A stretch of DNA of 44,214 nt from Telmatospirillum sp. (GCA_009712185.1 WASQ01000065.1:209380-253593); one strand, 5' to 3'; shown: positions 16,012 to 23,401, counted from the first letter of the stretch. The notes: generated from the letters alone by a model not told the origin. Numbers and translations: made by a program.

Positions 16012-16709
16012 TCTGCGGCATCCTCTGCTTTGCCCCTGTTCTCAGCGGCGGCCCGGGCCTCTGCCGGCGTCTGTCCCGCAAACCGGGCAGTCCAATAGTC
16101 CAGGATCTGCTGGCGCCCCAGGCCGTCCGTCAGCTCGATCTGTGCCGGCTTGGCCGAGGGCGGCGCGCAAACCGACTTCACGACGGACCGGACCGGCGAG
16201 GCCGACGACCTGGGCCCCTCGGCGATCAGGCGGAGGCGACGGGCGCGTTCTTCGAGCTTGGCCCTCTCGGCATCAACGAATTCGGCCAACTCGGCATAGG
16301 CCGGGAAGAACTTGAACCGACGGCCGGCACGGTCGAGAACCTCGCGATTCACCATGCCGGCCGGGATGCGCATCAGCCCGACATAGGCTTTAAGCCTCAT
16401 CTGGGCCTCTGCTGCGGGCATATTTCCGGCAACGATGGTGCCCAGCATTCCCAGCCATTTCTTTGCCTGATCGGGTTCTGCGGGCGCACAGGCAGCTTGT
16501 GCGATCGGCAGATGCGCCATGGCGTCGTCCCTGGCCTGAGTGGGGACCGTTTCCGGCAATTTCCACCGCCCAGGCATCGTCTCGTAGCCGTGCAAGCCGC
16601 AATAGCCCTCGATTGGATCTCGGATCAGCTCACTCAAACTCTCCGGAAGCGATGAGTTCGCAGAAACCGTTACGGAATTCTGAGGGGTGATATCGAGGGC
16701 GTGGCCCAT
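16008..16709 (-). CDS. Replication-module protein, possible helicase-loader partner
   Basis: Protein of 233 residues; ATG at 16,709 chosen because GGAAGG lies eight bases upstream, whereas the longer frame would need a TTG with no ribosome site. It overlaps the replication protein gene by 80 bases. It contains a helical region (LGMLGTIVAGNMPAAEAQMR, FKFFPAYAELAEFVDAERAKLEERARR) like proteins found beside phage replication initiators. It ends with a helix-rich tail (DYWTARFAGQTPAEARAAAE). No catalytic motif is visible. A role in recruiting the replicative helicase is inferred from position. Confidence 0.65.
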   Translation of the reverse strand: MGHALDITPQNSVTVSANSSLPESLSELIRDPIEGYCGLHGYETMPGRWKLPETVPTQARDDAMAHLPIAQAACAPAEPDQAKKWLGMLGTIVAGNMPAAEAQMRLKAYVGLMRIPAGMVNREVLDRAGRRFKFFPAYAELAEFVDAERAKLEERARRLRLIAEGPRSSASPVRSVVKSVCAPPSAKPAQIELTDGLGRQQILDYWTARFAGQTPAEARAAAENRGKAEDAAE

Positions 16710-17469
16710 TGGCTTGACCTTCCGTGATTTGGGATCCGGCGCGGTGGCCGGCGATGGCATCGGGAATTGAGTTTTTGAAGGCAAGGAGGCTCACGGTGGG
16801 GCGCTTGCCAGTGGTCTGGGCGTGTCTCATGCCGCGTTCCATGGTTTCGGTGACCACGGCGGCGATCTCCTCGGGAGGAGCGGTGCCTCCCAGGTCGAGA
16901 TAGGCCAGTGCTTGCGATCGCAGCGTATTGCGAGGAGACGGAAGGCCACTTTCGTTCGGCCACAGTTCCCGACGGAGTTGTTCAAACCGTTCGATGACGG
17001 CTTGAGCCAGCGCTTCACGTTCGGTCGCGTGTGCACATCCTCCTCCACCAGAATCTTCTTTTCCTTGATTCCCTTCTTTATTATTCGTTCGGACGTCGTT
17101 CGGGGAGCGTTCGGGGCTCGTCTGGCTGTCCGTTCGGGGAGCGTTCGGGGGAACCTGATATTCACTGTATTTACAAACAGTTATGATCGTGATGCCCGTT
17201 CGGACATCCGTTCGGATAAATCCGTTTTTCTCAAAATGTCTTAGCCGGGCGTGTGCGGTGGCCTTCGAGCACTCCCAAGCCTGGGCGAGATATGACGTCG
17301 CAAAGCAGCATTGGCCGCGCTCCAGATCGATCATCTTGCCGGCCACCCGGATGGATGTCGGTTCCCACGCCGCCTTTGTAATGATCCAGACGGCGGCATA
17401 CTCGTCATCCTTACCGCGGAATTGCGGATTGCCGATCAGGTCGCGATGGAGGAGCACGAAGCCGCTCAC
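16630..17469 (-). CDS. Phage replication protein with N-terminal winged helix
   Basis: Protein of 279 residues; GTG start overlaps the helicase stop (GTGA). Residues 1-105 (FVLLHRDLIGNPQFRGKDDEYAAVWI, LERGQCCFATSYLAQAWECSKATAHARLRHFEKNGFI, ITVCKYSEYQV) are a winged-helix DNA-binding domain typical of phage replication initiators and DnaD-like proteins. Residues 106-140 are a Pro/Arg/Asn/Thr linker encoded by repeated CCGAACG units, which may be the replication origin. The C-terminal half is helical. The role is likely origin recognition and recruitment of replication factors, by analogy with lambda O. Confidence 0.75.
   Translation of the reverse strand: MSGFVLLHRDLIGNPQFRGKDDEYAAVWIITKAAWEPTSIRVAGKMIDLERGQCCFATSYLAQAWECSKATAHARLRHFEKNGFIRTDVRTGITIITVCKYSEYQVPPNAPRTDSQTSPERSPNDVRTNNKEGNQGKEDSGGGGCAHATEREALAQAVIERFEQLRRELWPNESGLPSPRNTLRSQALAYLDLGGTAPPEEIAAVVTETMERGMRHAQTTGKRPTVSLLAFKNSIPDAIAGHRAGSQITEGQANGPRPRYHPSEFRNGFCELIASGEFE
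16953..17215. repeat. Iteron-like CGTTCGG repeats, candidate replication origin
   Basis: Nine exact copies of CGTTCGG (plus strand) start at 16,953; 17,018; 17,086; 17,097; 17,108; 17,131; 17,142; 17,197 and 17,209. Seven fall within 130 bases, and several are spaced 11 or 12 bases apart, close to one helical turn. AT-rich stretches flank them (about 17,050-17,086 and 17,154-17,190). All lie inside the replication protein gene, where lambdoid phages place their origin. Confidence 0.6.
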
Positions 17470-18878
17470 GGTGCCCGCCTCTTGAACCTGTTGCGGTAAA
17501 CAAGAACCTGCTGGTAGGCGTGGTTCGCCCAGCCCGGCTTGTATCCCTTGATCCGCCCCAGGGCCTTGTAGTCGTCGAGGGTCTTGCAGACCTTCACTGC
17601 GTCATTGAGCTTCATGCGATAGAGCGTGTCGGCCGAGACGCCGTTGATTCCCGGGAAGGCGTCGACCATCACCGGCGCAATGCCATTGACCTTTTGGGTC
17701 GACCCGCAGGCGCAGGACATGACGGAGAATTCGGACGGCCTGGATTGCACCCGGTGGCATTTCCGACATCTCCAGGTGGCCGCCACAGCCCGTTCCAGGC
17801 CCTTAAGGCCGGACCGCAGATCCCATTGCCGGTCGGCATCGTACATGCCATGCCGGGCCGTGGCTCCGACCAGATCGAGGATGGTGGCGTGCGTCTTGTC
17901 TTCGTGCGGACGGAGGGCCCGCCCGATCTGTTGAAGGAAGAGGCCGGTGCTTTCCGTGGGCCGCAGCAGGACCGCCGAGGAAACCGCCGGGATGTCGAGG
18001 CCTTCGCCGATCAGTTCGCAGGAGGTCAGCACCTGGACGGAACCATCGCCCAATCCGCCGATCGCCGCGTCCCGGTCGTTGTCCCGCATGCTTCCGTCGA
18101 CCGACCGGGCCCGCCAGCCGGCCGCGGCGAAGGCCTCGGCGACGTGCCGGGCATGCTCAACCGTGGTGCAGAAAACGACGGCCGGCTGACCGGGGCACAT
18201 CTTGGCGTACCAGCGCCGCGCGATCAGGGAGAGTTCGTCCGTGTCGGTCAGGGCCGCGATCTGGGAAAGGACATAGTCGCCGCCGCGCTTGCCAACCTTG
18301 GACAGGTCAAGGCCGGTTGGCGGAGCATAGACCTCGGCCGACGCCAGATAGCCGGCGCGCGTCAATTCGGCGATGGACGGACCCCGAACCATGCGCTTGA
18401 AGAGGCCTGTCTCGCCCAGGCCCTTGCCGTCGGTGCGGCAGGGCGTCGCCGTGACACCGAAGCGGCGCCGGGGGAGCTGCAAGACGCGGTCCCATTTGTT
18501 GGCAACCGAGTGGTGCGCTTCGTCGGGAATAGCGAGCTGCAGCTTCTTCAGCCAGGGCGTCAGGCTGTCGAGGCGTGCGCCGACGGTGTCGATGCTGGCG
18601 ACATGGACCGGATGGCTCGTCAGCTCGTGGCCGGGCATGATCACGCCGTGGTCGATCCCCTCGGCAGAGAGGCGCGCCGAAGCTTGGCGCAGCAGTTCCT
18701 TCCGATGGACAAAGACGGCGGTTTCCCAGCCATGTCCGACAACGGTACCGATGACGGACGTGAAGACGGTCGTTTTTCCCCCGCCGGTTGGCAGCACATA
18801 GAGCGGGTCCTCGCCGCGTTGCAGGCAAGCCAAGATCTCGTTGGCGTTCTTGGTTTGGTAAGGGCGGAGGGTCGTCAT
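17466..18878 (-). CDS. Superfamily 2 DEAH-box helicase
   Basis: Protein of 470 residues. It has motif Q-like LRPYQ near residue 4, Walker A PTGGGKT (30-36), DEAH (119-122), TAT (143-145) and motif VI QQIGRALRP (316-324). After the helicase core, cysteines at 371, 374, 389 and 391 form a likely zinc ribbon. It resembles phage DNA-unwinding helicases related to UvsW/RadD-type proteins and likely acts in replication or recombination. Overlaps on both sides (GTGA downstream; four bases with the upstream stop) place it in the replication operon. Confidence 0.9.
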   Translation of the reverse strand: MTTLRPYQTKNANEILACLQRGEDPLYVLPTGGGKTTVFTSVIGTVVGHGWETAVFVHRKELLRQASARLSAEGIDHGVIMPGHELTSHPVHVASIDTVGARLDSLTPWLKKLQLAIPDEAHHSVANKWDRVLQLPRRRFGVTATPCRTDGKGLGETGLFKRMVRGPSIAELTRAGYLASAEVYAPPTGLDLSKVGKRGGDYVLSQIAALTDTDELSLIARRWYAKMCPGQPAVVFCTTVEHARHVAEAFAAAGWRARSVDGSMRDNDRDAAIGGLGDGSVQVLTSCELIGEGLDIPAVSSAVLLRPTESTGLFLQQIGRALRPHEDKTHATILDLVGATARHGMYDADRQWDLRSGLKGLERAVAATWRCRKCHRVQSRPSEFSVMSCACGSTQKVNGIAPVMVDAFPGINGVSADTLYRMKLNDAVKVCKTLDDYKALGRIKGYKPGWANHAYQQVLVYRNRFKRRAP

Positions 18879-19351
18879 TCTGCGGCTCCCAGAGCTTCGG
18901 GAAGCCGTTCAAGGATGATCAGCCTCTTCCATTTCGTGAGGCCGCAACGGCGCCAGCCTGCGGCAATGAAGCAAAAACCGGGATTGGTGCTGCGCACCTT
19001 TCGCGGATTGACGTAGGTGTAATGCCGCTCACCGGGCCAGCGGAGGTCGGCCAATTTATCGGCGGCCGTGATCAGGTCTGAAGCGAGGCCTGCACCTTCG
19101 TTCCGGAAGACGGCGCAATTGACGCCGTCCTGACCGTCGGCGCTGATGAACTTCCGCCAGACGAACATAGCCCGCGCGCAGGGAGTGATCAGCACCATCT
19201 TTTCGCCGGGTCCGACAAAGATCTTCGGCCGCCGACCATCCTTGTAATGGTGGCGGGAATAGTGCCGGTCGAAAATGGCGCGGCAACTGTCATTTCCGTC
19301 GCGGACTTCGATCCAGGTGTTGCCGAACAGAAATGGCTGGACGGCCGTCAT
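18875..19351 (-). CDS. GNAT-like protein, candidate Mom-type DNA modification factor
   Basis: Protein of 158 residues. The layout is an N-terminal helix with CRAIFDRHYSRHHY, strands (MVLITPCARAMFVWRKF; VNCAVFRNEG), a helix (LASDLITAADKLADLRWPG), a strand (HYTYVNP), a loop and helix (STNPGFCFIAAGWRRCG), and a last strand. This order fits the GNAT fold, and the Y-x-P...GFCFxAAGWxxCG segment recalls the Mu Mom family, which modifies adenine in phage DNA. It overlaps a DNA methyltransferase gene by four bases. The Mom-like assignment is inference from the pattern; a plain hypothetical remains possible. Confidence 0.6.
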   Translation of the reverse strand: MTAVQPFLFGNTWIEVRDGNDSCRAIFDRHYSRHHYKDGRRPKIFVGPGEKMVLITPCARAMFVWRKFISADGQDGVNCAVFRNEGAGLASDLITAADKLADLRWPGERHYTYVNPRKVRSTNPGFCFIAAGWRRCGLTKWKRLIILERLPEALGAAE

Positions 19352-20502
19352 TCTGCGGCCCTCCGGACGTCAACGAACATTCCCGCATCGCCTTTGATGC
19401 GGCGCTCCGCCATAGCTGCATATTCCGGGTTCAGCTCGATGAGTATCGCGTCGCGCCCTAGCCGGTCTGCGACCAAGCCGGTTGTACCAGCACCCCCAAA
19501 CGGATCGATGATCACTTCCCCAGATTGGGTCCCAGCCAGAATGCACGGTTCAATAAGCGCGGTTGGGAAAGTCGCGAAATGGGCGTCCGAGAATGGCTCT
19601 GAAGCGACGGTCCACACGCTCCGCTTATTGCGCATTGGGGCCACGTCGCCGGATATAGCAGCTGAAAAACTGGCATTCTGCTTTGAGCGCGGACCGCCGG
19701 TGGACGGATAATCCGCCTTTGGATTGACGCCTGGAAGTCTTCCTGCAGATGGGGGGAGTCGAGCAATGGTCTGGCCGCCAGGGCCTCCATCGGCCCATTT
19801 GTGCGTTTGGCTCCGGCCGCGCTTTGCCCGCGCGTGGCTGTCAGGGCTCGACGGCTCCATGATCGCCTCCGCGTCATAGAAATACCGCTCGGATTTTGAT
19901 AGGAGGAAGATGTACTCGTGCGACGTCGTTGGCCGATCCTGCACGCTCTCCGGCATGGGGTTGGCCTTGTGCCAGATGATGTCACGGCGCAGCCACCACC
20001 CTTCCTCTTGCAAGGCAAAGGCGACCCGCCACGGGATGCCAACAAGATCCTTCGGCTTGAGCCCCGCCTGAGGCATCCGGTTCGGCTGGGTCGCCGGTCC
20101 CACGGAGGCAATTCTCAGTGCGGCCTTTCCCGAGTTAAGCTTGCCACGCGTGCCGCGGTAGCCTGCGCCCTGCGTCTTTCCAGGTGCAGGCCTGCCGGCC
20201 CACATCGATCCCTGCACGCCGCCACCAGGACAATCGCCAACGCGGCCAGCGCCGGTGGCGTAGCAGTCCCCGAGGTTCAGCCATAGCGTCCCGTCGTCCC
20301 GCAGAACCCTTTTGACTTCGCGGAACACGTCGACCAGGGCACTGACATATTCTGGATAGGTCCCCTCCAGACCGATCTGGCCGCCGACGCCATAATCGCG
20401 CAATCCCCAATAAGGCGGCGACGTAACGCAGCAATGAACCGATTTTTCTGGAAGGGTGCGCAGCAATTGCCGGCAGTCGCCGGTGAGGATATGGACCGTC
20501 AT
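19348..20502 (-). CDS. Site-specific DNA methyltransferase (N4-cytosine or N6-adenine)
   Basis: Protein of 384 residues with motif IV TSPPYW (27-32) near the N-terminus and motif I DPFGGAGTTG near residue 333. This order is that of the beta class in the N6_N4_Mtase family. The spacer of about 100 residues (Gly/Ser/Arg-rich, 115-150 and 225-285) likely holds target recognition. SPPYW is found in both N4-cytosine and N6-adenine enzymes, so the base is undecided. No restriction endonuclease gene accompanies it, so it acts as an orphan, probably protecting phage DNA or working with the overlapping GNAT-like gene. Confidence 0.9.
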   Translation of the reverse strand: MTVHILTGDCRQLLRTLPEKSVHCCVTSPPYWGLRDYGVGGQIGLEGTYPEYVSALVDVFREVKRVLRDDGTLWLNLGDCYATGAGRVGDCPGGGVQGSMWAGRPAPGKTQGAGYRGTRGKLNSGKAALRIASVGPATQPNRMPQAGLKPKDLVGIPWRVAFALQEEGWWLRRDIIWHKANPMPESVQDRPTTSHEYIFLLSKSERYFYDAEAIMEPSSPDSHARAKRGRSQTHKWADGGPGGQTIARLPPSAGRLPGVNPKADYPSTGGPRSKQNASFSAAISGDVAPMRNKRSVWTVASEPFSDAHFATFPTALIEPCILAGTQSGEVIIDPFGGAGTTGLVADRLGRDAILIELNPEYAAMAERRIKGDAGMFVDVRRAAE

Positions 20503-20864
20503 ATCGGCCTCACCACGAGCTCAACCCGCGGATCGGCCTTGTCGATGCCGTGATAGACGTGCTTCTCGCGGACCTGCCGGTCGTTGAGATAGACGCGGCC
20601 CTGGAGAAAATCGAGGACAAGGGATTCATCGAGGTCCGGCCGCCGGGTCGCATAGAAGATCCGGATGAACGCGACCAAATCGCCATCGAGCAGAGGCGCG
20701 ACCACCGGTCCGGGGAACTGCCGATCGGCTGCCGCCAGCCAGCCGCGCGCCTTGTCCGACTTGATGGACGCCGGCCGGTCCCCGAACATCACCAGCTTGC
20801 GGCTATTCGCCTTACTGGCGGTTTCGCCGCGGATGGTGAGCCGCACCTCTGATCCCTTGGACAT
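20499..20864 (-). CDS. rusA: RusA-family Holliday junction resolvase
   Basis: Protein of 121 residues; ATG at 20,864 chosen over a TTG two codons earlier. The catalytic region RRPDLDESLVLDFLQGRVYLND contains the spaced aspartates (PDLD, then the ND near the end) of RusA endonucleases, followed by a basic-to-acidic dimer region. It cuts four-way junctions made during phage recombination or replication and removes branches before packaging. It sits between the GapR-like gene and the methyltransferase, with four-base overlap to the latter. Confidence 0.88.
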   Translation of the reverse strand: MSKGSEVRLTIRGETASKANSRKLVMFGDRPASIKSDKARGWLAAADRQFPGPVVAPLLDGDLVAFIRIFYATRRPDLDESLVLDFLQGRVYLNDRQVREKHVYHGIDKADPRVELVVRPI

Positions 20865-20870
20865 CGGCAA

Positions 20871-21683
20871 TCAGCCTGGGAAAGCCGGGCGGTGGGCGCC
20901 CAGGTTCACGACGTTCTGTAGGGGAAGCGGGTTCAAACCGGCGGAGTCGTCTTCCTGACGATCGGCCTGCAGCTCGAGCTGCTGGCGCCGCTTCACTCCG
21001 ACCGCGTGCCCGGCGGCACAATTTTTGGCGCGCTGGCTCCGCGCGTTCCATCCCTGCTTTTTGATCAGGCCCTTGATGTCGAGATCGCCCGCCAGTCCAG
21101 CTTTCTCGCCGAGATTGAAGGCATAACCGTCCTTGCTGCCGTCTTCCTCCTCGACCGGCACGGGGAGCTTGTCGTCTCCCCAATCGGCGTCCGGACCGGC
21201 CACATGGTCGTCGACCTGGGGGCGCGGTTCGGCCTCGTTGAGGTTGAGCGGTGCCGGCTCCGCCATGATCGCCTCTTCGGCCGCGGCAACGTCGCCCTCG
21301 AAACCACCATCCCCGGCTTCTTCGGCAACCTGGGGCGCAGGGGCGGTCAGAACATCCAGGAAATTGATGATCTCGCCGGCCCGGGCGGCGGCGAAGGCGC
21401 GGCGAATATCGGCCTGGATGCGCTTGCCCTCGGCCTCATCGTCCATGGCCTCGGCCAGCCACAGGCGTTCGCAGATCCGGTAGACCAAGTCGAGGTCCTT
21501 GCGGGTCATGCCGGATCCGGCCTTCAGGTCGCGCCAGAGGGCGGTGACCTCATCGGCCAGCGGCGTGATGTGCTCGGCTTTCAGAGATTCGATCTCGCGC
21601 CGGAAGGCATAGATTTTCTGGAACCCGGCTTTCATTGCCGGGGGCAACTCATCGGGGGTCAGAATTTTGGTCGTGTCGGTCAT
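20871..21683 (-). CDS. Phage protein with GapR/DUF2312-like N-terminus
   Basis: Protein of 270 residues. Residues 15-105 are helical (FQKIYAFRREIESLKAEH, ALWRDLKAGSGMTRKDLDLVYRI, DDEAEGKRIQ) and resemble GapR-type DUF2312 proteins, which bind overtwisted DNA in Alphaproteobacteria. Residues 115-200 are acidic and probably disordered. Residues 200-245 (YAFNLGEKAGLAGDL, WNARSQRAKNCAAGHAVG) form a basic module also seen in phage proteins. Function unknown; DNA binding is suggested by the N-terminus only. Confidence 0.6.
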   Translation of the reverse strand: MTDTTKILTPDELPPAMKAGFQKIYAFRREIESLKAEHITPLADEVTALWRDLKAGSGMTRKDLDLVYRICERLWLAEAMDDEAEGKRIQADIRRAFAAARAGEIINFLDVLTAPAPQVAEEAGDGGFEGDVAAAEEAIMAEPAPLNLNEAEPRPQVDDHVAGPDADWGDDKLPVPVEEEDGSKDGYAFNLGEKAGLAGDLDIKGLIKKQGWNARSQRAKNCAAGHAVGVKRRQQLELQADRQEDDSAGLNPLPLQNVVNLGAHRPAFPG

Positions 21684-21712
21684 GGTGTGGCCTCGTGATT
21701 AGGAAGGGGGGT

Positions 21713-21753
21713 GGGGCGCTCCCGCGGGGCTTGCGGGGAGACGGGAGCGCCCC
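21713..21753 (-). other. Perfect 12-bp-stem hairpin in the early leftward operon
   Basis: GGGGCGCTCCCG pairs exactly with CGGGAGCGCCCC around a 17-base loop, between the small membrane protein gene and the GapR-like gene. There is no U-tract on the transcribed strand. It could be an RNA processing site, a barrier to decay or an antitermination-type RNA element. Confidence 0.5.
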
Positions 21754-21791
21754 TTGCGCGGCGGCGGCACCGCGCATCGGAATGGCTGGGG

Positions 21792-21947
21792 CTATTCGTC
21801 CCCTCGAAGCGGACGCAGGACCGCGGCCAGCCGATCAAGCTGCTGGTGCAGGACGCGGTTCTCGGCCTTCAGGTGACGACGCGCGAAGAAGGCAACGGCG
21901 GCGGCGACGATCACCACCACCAGTCCGGCGATTTCGAGCCGAATCAT
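21792..21947 (-). CDS. Small single-pass membrane protein (51 residues)
   Basis: A 51-residue frame not long enough for usual cut-offs. The ATG overlaps the upstream stop (ATGA) and has GGAGGG at good spacing. Residues 4-22 (LEIAGLVVVIVAAAVAFFA) form a membrane helix, followed by a positive cluster (RRHLK) and a charged helix. This orientation suggests N-out, C-in. Small membrane proteins of this sort in early operons can act in superinfection exclusion or host takeover; nothing more specific can be said. Confidence 0.7.
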   Translation of the reverse strand: MIRLEIAGLVVVIVAAAVAFFARRHLKAENRVLHQQLDRLAAVLRPLRGDE

Positions 21948-22378
21948 AGTCCCTCCAAAATCTTGAGCGCCTCGGCCACGGCCTTGCGCTGGTCAGGGGT
22001 GAGAGAGGTCGGCGTCCGGCCGGCCAAGTCGAAAATCTCGGCGGCGATTTCGTCGTGTTGAAGCAGCCGGATCAGCGCCAGAGCTGACGGCAGGCTGTAG
22101 CCGGCGCGCCATTTTTTGACCGCTCCCTCGCAGGTCTGCGCGAGCCGGGCAACCACCTTGACAGGGCGTCGGAGGAAGATCTCCGCGAGGCGGTCTGCAA
22201 TCACCGCGTCGGACAGGGGCACAGGTCTTGCCCGCTTTGGCGACGACTGGTGGCCTCCATCCGTGCAATCTTCCACGGCGGAGGGGGCGCCATGAGACAT
22301 ACGACCAACGCGCTTTGCCAAACCGGAGAAGGGACGCCGGATGACGCGGCCAACCTGCAGGGTCGAGATCGCCGTCAT
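21944..22378 (-). CDS. Phage HTH-type regulatory protein
   Basis: Protein of 144 residues. The C-terminal half (DRLAEIFLRRPVKVVARLAQTCEGAVKKWRAGYSLPSALALIRLLQHDEIAAEIFDLAGR) is a helix-turn-helix region with the V-x-x-W-x-x-G pattern of phage regulators. The N-terminal 55 residues are basic and likely disordered. It is the second gene of the leftward early operon, a place often taken by CII-like or replication-timing regulators. The ATG at 22,378 has AAGG upstream; a later ATG at 22,300 lacks a ribosome site. Confidence 0.65.
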   Translation of the reverse strand: MTAISTLQVGRVIRRPFSGLAKRVGRMSHGAPSAVEDCTDGGHQSSPKRARPVPLSDAVIADRLAEIFLRRPVKVVARLAQTCEGAVKKWRAGYSLPSALALIRLLQHDEIAAEIFDLAGRTPTSLTPDQRKAVAEALKILEGL

Positions 22379-22432
22379 GCCGGTGCGCCTTCGGAGGGAG
22401 AAAAGTCGTCCGGGCGATCCATGGGCACTCCC

Positions 22433-22642
22433 CTATTCGGCTGCCGGAGGCAGGTCGAAGAAATCGTTGGGAACGATAGATTCCAACTTTTTCAACGTGT
22501 CGGCGGTTGGGCTCCAATCGGGCCGATCCATGCGGCGGATCGTGCTCTCGTTGAGTCCGGATTCTTTGGCAAACCGAAGGATGCTCCACCCTCTGGCTGT
22601 CCTGAATGCGCGAACGCGCTGCATAGCTTGCTCGATCAACAT
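22433..22642 (-). CDS. Cro-like HTH repressor
   Basis: Protein of 69 residues starting MLIEQAMQRVRAF. Residues 14-38 (RTARGWSILRFAKESGLNESTIRRM) form a classic HTH, followed by SPTADTLKKLESI. It faces the CI gene across three operator copies. The ATG lies at the predicted transcription start of the leftward promoter, so the mRNA may be leaderless; an ATG at 22,624 with GAG upstream is an alternative. It probably competes with CI for the shared operators, in the manner of Cro. Confidence 0.8.
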   Translation of the reverse strand: MLIEQAMQRVRAFRTARGWSILRFAKESGLNESTIRRMDRPDWSPTADTLKKLESIVPNDFFDLPPAAE

Positions 22643-22648
22643 GGGCAA

Positions 22649-22678
22649 ATTTTCTCGCGTTATACTGCGAATTGTCAA
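22649..22678 (-). promoter_or_regulatory. Leftward early promoter (PL-like) with operator in its spacer
   Basis: On the minus strand TTGACA (22,678-22,673) is followed after 18 bases by GAAAAT (22,654-22,649). A 17-base operator fills the spacer. The expected start point is at or near the Cro ATG (22,642). The arrangement parallels the rightward promoter at 23,822-23,851. Confidence 0.6.
22655..22671. promoter_or_regulatory. Operator O1 (17-bp imperfect palindrome)
   Basis: TCGCGTTATACTGCGAA; its reverse complement is TTCGCAGTATAACGCGA, matching the shared pattern TTCGC-N7-CGCGA. It lies between the -35 and -10 boxes of the leftward promoter, so binding would block it. Confidence 0.7.
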
Positions 22679-22685
22679 GACATCA

Positions 22686-22702
22686 TTCGCTGTACATCGC
22701 GA
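22686..22702. promoter_or_regulatory. Operator O2
   Basis: TTCGCTGTACATCGCGA fits the 17-base pattern and differs from the reverse complement of the copy at 23,798 by one base. It is central between the Cro and CI genes. Confidence 0.7.
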
Positions 22703-22718
22703 GCGCGATATTTCGCGA
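22702..22718. promoter_or_regulatory. Operator O3, degenerate copy
   Basis: AGCGCGATATTTCGCGA has the central GATAT and right half-site but a changed left half. It abuts O2, so cooperative binding is possible, and it overlaps the -35 region expected for the CI promoter. Confidence 0.55.
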
Positions 22719-22725
22719 TACCGGT

Positions 22726-22731
22726 TAGAAT
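22726..22731 (+). promoter_or_regulatory. Putative -10 box of the CI promoter, leaderless start
   Basis: TAGAAT lies seven bases before the CI ATG (22,738). No good -35 exists, as in lambda PRM, and O3 overlaps where it should be. If used, the CI mRNA would begin at its start codon. Confidence 0.4.
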
Positions 22732-22737
22732 TTCGAG

Positions 22738-23328
22738 ATGACTGATGTTGAAAAATGTCGCGCCGCCATGCAGCAAGCGCGGAAGGAATATGACCTAAGC
22801 GTCAATGCTTGGGCGAAAAAAGCTGGTGTCAGCGAGAGTGGTGTACGCGGTTTCTTGAACGGCGATACCGACAATATCTCCCTGGTTTATCTCGATAAGC
22901 TGGCAAGAGTTGTGGGGCGAAAGGCGTCAGACTTCCTCCAGCAATTAGTTCCTGTGGTCGCGCGGGTCGGCGCCGGACATGAGGTCTACCCGGTTGATGA
23001 TTCCCCTTTAGGCATGGGATTGGAGCTCGTGGATGCCCCGATGGGGATTGACGGGAATCATATCGTGGCCGTCGAGGTGCGCGGAACAAGCATGCATCCG
23101 ATCCAAGAAGGTTGGTTGCTGTTCTATCGTCGCGAAATAATTGGTGTTCCAGAAGACTGTATAAATAAGCTCTGTGTATGCCAGATTGAAAATGGACCGA
23201 CCTATGTCAAAGAGGTTAGACGAGGAGCGTCATCAGGACACTTCACATTAACAAGCTGGAATGCACCTCCGATGGAGGATGTTGGTCTTGTTTGGGCGGC
23301 AAAGGTCTTGGATATTCGCCCAAGATGA
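22738..23328 (+). CDS. CI/LexA-type prophage repressor
   Basis: Protein of 196 residues. Residues 18-42 form an HTH (YDLSVNAWAKKAGVSESGVRGFLNG). Residues 100-196 are a peptidase S24 domain with catalytic Ser118 (GTSMHP) and Lys158 (TYVKEV). Ala79-Gly80 in the linker is the likely autocleavage site. It therefore should keep the prophage silent and be cleaved in the RecA-dependent SOS response. No clear ribosome site precedes the ATG, consistent with a leaderless mRNA. It diverges from the Cro-like gene, and five operator copies near it are its expected targets. Confidence 0.92.
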   Translation: MTDVEKCRAAMQQARKEYDLSVNAWAKKAGVSESGVRGFLNGDTDNISLVYLDKLARVVGRKASDFLQQLVPVVARVGAGHEVYPVDDSPLGMGLELVDAPMGIDGNHIVAVEVRGTSMHPIQEGWLLFYRREIIGVPEDCINKLCVCQIENGPTYVKEVRRGASSGHFTLTSWNAPPMEDVGLVWAAKVLDIRPR

Positions 23329-23347
23329 TGAAGGCGGATTCAAACAC

Positions 23348-23369
23348 AAAAAACCCCGCCAAAGCGGGG
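23348..23369 (-). terminator. Intrinsic terminator for the leftward coiled-coil gene
   Basis: CCCCGC pairs with GCGGGG around a four-base loop, and on the minus strand it is followed by six Ts. It ends transcription from the leftward gene at 23,402-23,731 before it can run into the CI gene antisense. Confidence 0.8.
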
Positions 23370-23401
23370 CTTGGGTGTTGTGCACCGAAGGATTAAGTTG
23401 C

